This document shows, piece by piece, positions 12,030-12,050 of a stretch of 12,050 bases of DNA. Location of the stretch: the NCBI GenBank assembly GCA_035527455.1, contig DATLAN010000323.1, positions 1-12,050 of the forward strand. The letters run 5' to 3'. This DNA comes from DATLAN01 sp035527455 (GTDB lineage Bacteria; Planctomycetota; Planctomycetia; Pirellulales; Thermoguttaceae). A model generated the notes under the pieces. It did not search any database, was not told the DNA's origin, and was given only the letters and a program-made list of their open reading frames with translations. Both the position numbers and the translations under genes were made by a program. Every line of letters starts with the position of its first letter. Position 1 is the first letter of the stretch.

Positions 12030-12050
12030 ATGATTGACGGTGCCACCCGC
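12030..12050 (+). CDS. Possible first codons of the next gene (cut by window end)
   Basis: ATG at 12030 opens a frame (MIDGATR) that runs off the window; an in-frame TAG at 12015-12017 closes the frame upstream. The only support is the promoter-like pair just before it. The product is unknown. Confidence 0.2.

Noticed and set aside
1..12050. tRNA, rRNA, insertion sequence transposase, phage genes or CRISPR
   Set aside because: I looked for cloverleaf-like patterns, transposase motifs and integrase motifs and found none that I could support.

Overview
The window is GC-rich (roughly 65% by eye) bacterial chromosomal DNA. Several things point to a planctomycete, probably of the Pirellulales type: a Gfo/Idh oxidoreductase with a twin-arginine signal, cysteine-free prepilin-peptidase architecture, frequent weak or absent Shine-Dalgarno sites, and heavy loading with short palindromic and G/C-tract repeats. 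This is inference from family knowledge; there is no rRNA or marker gene to fix the taxonomy.

Layout. Left (1-455): the 3' end of a conserved hypothetical gene whose tail runs through a long palindrome. Then four minus-strand genes: a type IV prepilin peptidase (456-1709), shikimate kinase (1858-2382), an acyl-CoA synthetase-like AMP-forming ligase (2592-4340), and an exported Gfo/Idh oxidoreductase (4809-6086). A roughly 300-bp divergent region follows. Then come plus-strand genes: an SDR dehydrogenase and an FGGY sugar kinase (6385-8917), a basic histone-tail-like small protein (9324-9833), glucosamine-6-phosphate deaminase NagB (10078-10854), an HTH-nucleotidyltransferase/HEPN pair resembling a toxin-antitoxin operon (10897-11935), and probably the first codons of another gene at 12030.

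How the genes fit together. SDR plus FGGY kinase look like a two-step sugar or polyol route (oxidise to a ketose, then phosphorylate), and the divergent Gfo/Idh protein may act on a related carbohydrate outside the cytoplasm. NagB feeds amino-sugar carbon into fructose-6-phosphate. The HTH-MNT/HEPN pair has its own compact promoter, in which a perfect palindrome covers the -10 box; this predicts autoregulation and an almost leaderless mRNA.

The most striking feature is repeats. At least five families are present: (A) 23-27 bp-arm palindromes; (B) a 31 bp-arm palindrome and a half copy; (C) an imperfect inverted repeat lying in frame inside the ligase gene; (D) 14-bp G/C-tract arrays at several gene edges that are C-rich on the sense strand before starts and G-rich after stops; (E) a CTTCGTG-type short tandem. 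A small palindrome inside the FGGY kinase may be a further inserted repeat. Several have become coding sequence.
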